A stretch of 6,055 bases of DNA from assembly GCA_019313095.1 (NCBI GenBank), contig JAFDBU010000160.1, positions 1 to 6,055 of the forward strand, read 5' to 3'. The number at the start of each line of letters is the position of its first letter. Within the stretch, counting starts at the first letter, position 1. The position numbers and the translations under genes were made by a program. Below, piece by piece: positions 5,716-6,055 of the stretch. Under the pieces are notes generated by a model that was given only the letters and a program-made list of their open reading frames with translations, was not told where the DNA came from and made no database searches. This DNA comes from Deltaproteobacteria bacterium. GTDB lineage: Bacteria; Desulfobacterota; Desulfobulbia; Desulfobulbales; BM004.

Positions 5716-6055
5716 AATTCTGCTCCAATTATTTTTATCTGTTCTTTGATGACATCATTTTTCTTGATGATAAATGAATGTATGGCCGGTTTGGATCCGG
5801 CCAGCGAAACTATGACGTAACTGAGGCCGGGATCATAGGCGAGCTTTATGTCTTCGGCTGAAGGATAGGCATCAGTTTCAGGGTGGGTGTGATAAACCGC
5901 CCTTATGGTCAGCCCTGCCTCCCGGCAGTTTCTAACCGCGTCAAACTGTTCCTTTGGATCCATGGAGTAGTGAATAGGAGAGGCGTCAACATTCTTCATG
6001 GCAATACTTTTGCAGATTACTCCGTCCTTTTCAGCCAGATAGCCGCAGGCTTCAA
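5712..6055 (-). CDS. JAMM/M67-family metallopeptidase, 5' end cut by window
   Basis: The frame is open to the window edge; the last 113 residues are present and perhaps about 20-30 N-terminal residues are missing. An internal ATG at 5999 is not the true start, because conserved sequence continues upstream (EACGYLA from 6053). The full JAMM zinc site is visible: the Glu of EACGYL, then His-Thr-His-Pro, seven residues, Ser, two residues, Asp (PSAEDI). Bacterial M67 enzymes such as Mec+ and HcyD trim residues from, or release sulfur from, ThiS/MoaD-like sulfur carriers in cysteine or homocysteine synthesis. That fits the overlapping TusA-family gene. A ThiS-like carrier and a ThiF/MoeB E1-like gene are expected upstream, beyond the window, but this is inference. 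It is cytoplasmic, with no signal peptide or membrane segment in the visible part. Confidence 0.87.
   Translation of the reverse strand, partial: EACGYLAEKDGVICKSIAMKNVDASPIHYSMDPKEQFDAVRNCREAGLTIRAVYHTHPETDAYPSAEDIKLAYDPGLSYVIVSLAGSKPAIHSFIIKKNDVIKEQIKIIGAEL

Noticed and set aside
5712..5999. ATG at 5999 as start of the M67 peptidase
   Set aside because: The frame continues upstream to the window edge with the conserved EACGYL segment holding the JAMM Glu, so the real start lies outside.

Overview
All protein-coding genes that I can support lie on the minus strand, so transcription runs from position 6055 toward position 1. The window looks like ordinary chromosome of a Gram-negative anaerobe. 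My best guess is a sulfate-reducing Desulfobacterota (Desulfobacterales/Desulfobulbales-like) bacterium. This rests on the M67 peptidase plus CPMN-type TusA pair, the Cfa-plus-FAD-oxidoreductase pair (10-methylpalmitate and cyclopropane C17 acids are classic lipid markers of Desulfobacter-type bacteria), and moderate GC with AT-rich intergenic DNA. It is an inference from gene content, not a sequence match. I see no tRNA, rRNA, CRISPR array, transposase or integrase.

In transcription order: (1) 6055-5473 holds the 3' part of a JAMM/M67 metallopeptidase whose stop overlaps the start of a TusA-family sulfur-carrier gene (ATGA), followed by a 3'UTR hairpin and a strong intrinsic terminator. (2) 5385-5219 is an AT-rich upstream region with a 6-1-6 dyad and a seven-codon mini-ORF ending directly at the next start codon. 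(3) 5218-2521 is a co-directional run: a LIV-1-like ZIP metal transporter, a small secreted protein built of 39-residue repeats, a DUF218/YdcF-like membrane-anchored protein, and a second, GufA-like ZIP transporter broken by a frameshift near 2854-2863. (4) 2540-1 starts with a near-consensus promoter inside the 3' end of the broken ZIP gene, then a cyclopropane-fatty-acid-synthase-type methyltransferase, then, after 195 bases, a FAD-linked oxidoreductase that runs off the window at position 1.

Three themes emerge. The first pair probably belongs to protein-thiocarboxylate sulfur transfer. The middle block suggests divalent-metal uptake linked to two envelope proteins of unknown role. The last pair resembles the two-enzyme route known from actinobacteria, in which a SAM methyltransferase puts a methylene on an unsaturated phospholipid acyl chain and a FAD enzyme reduces it to a 10-methyl branch. 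The last pair is the most interesting content: if correct, it would be a genetic basis for mid-chain methyl-branched lipids outside actinobacteria.
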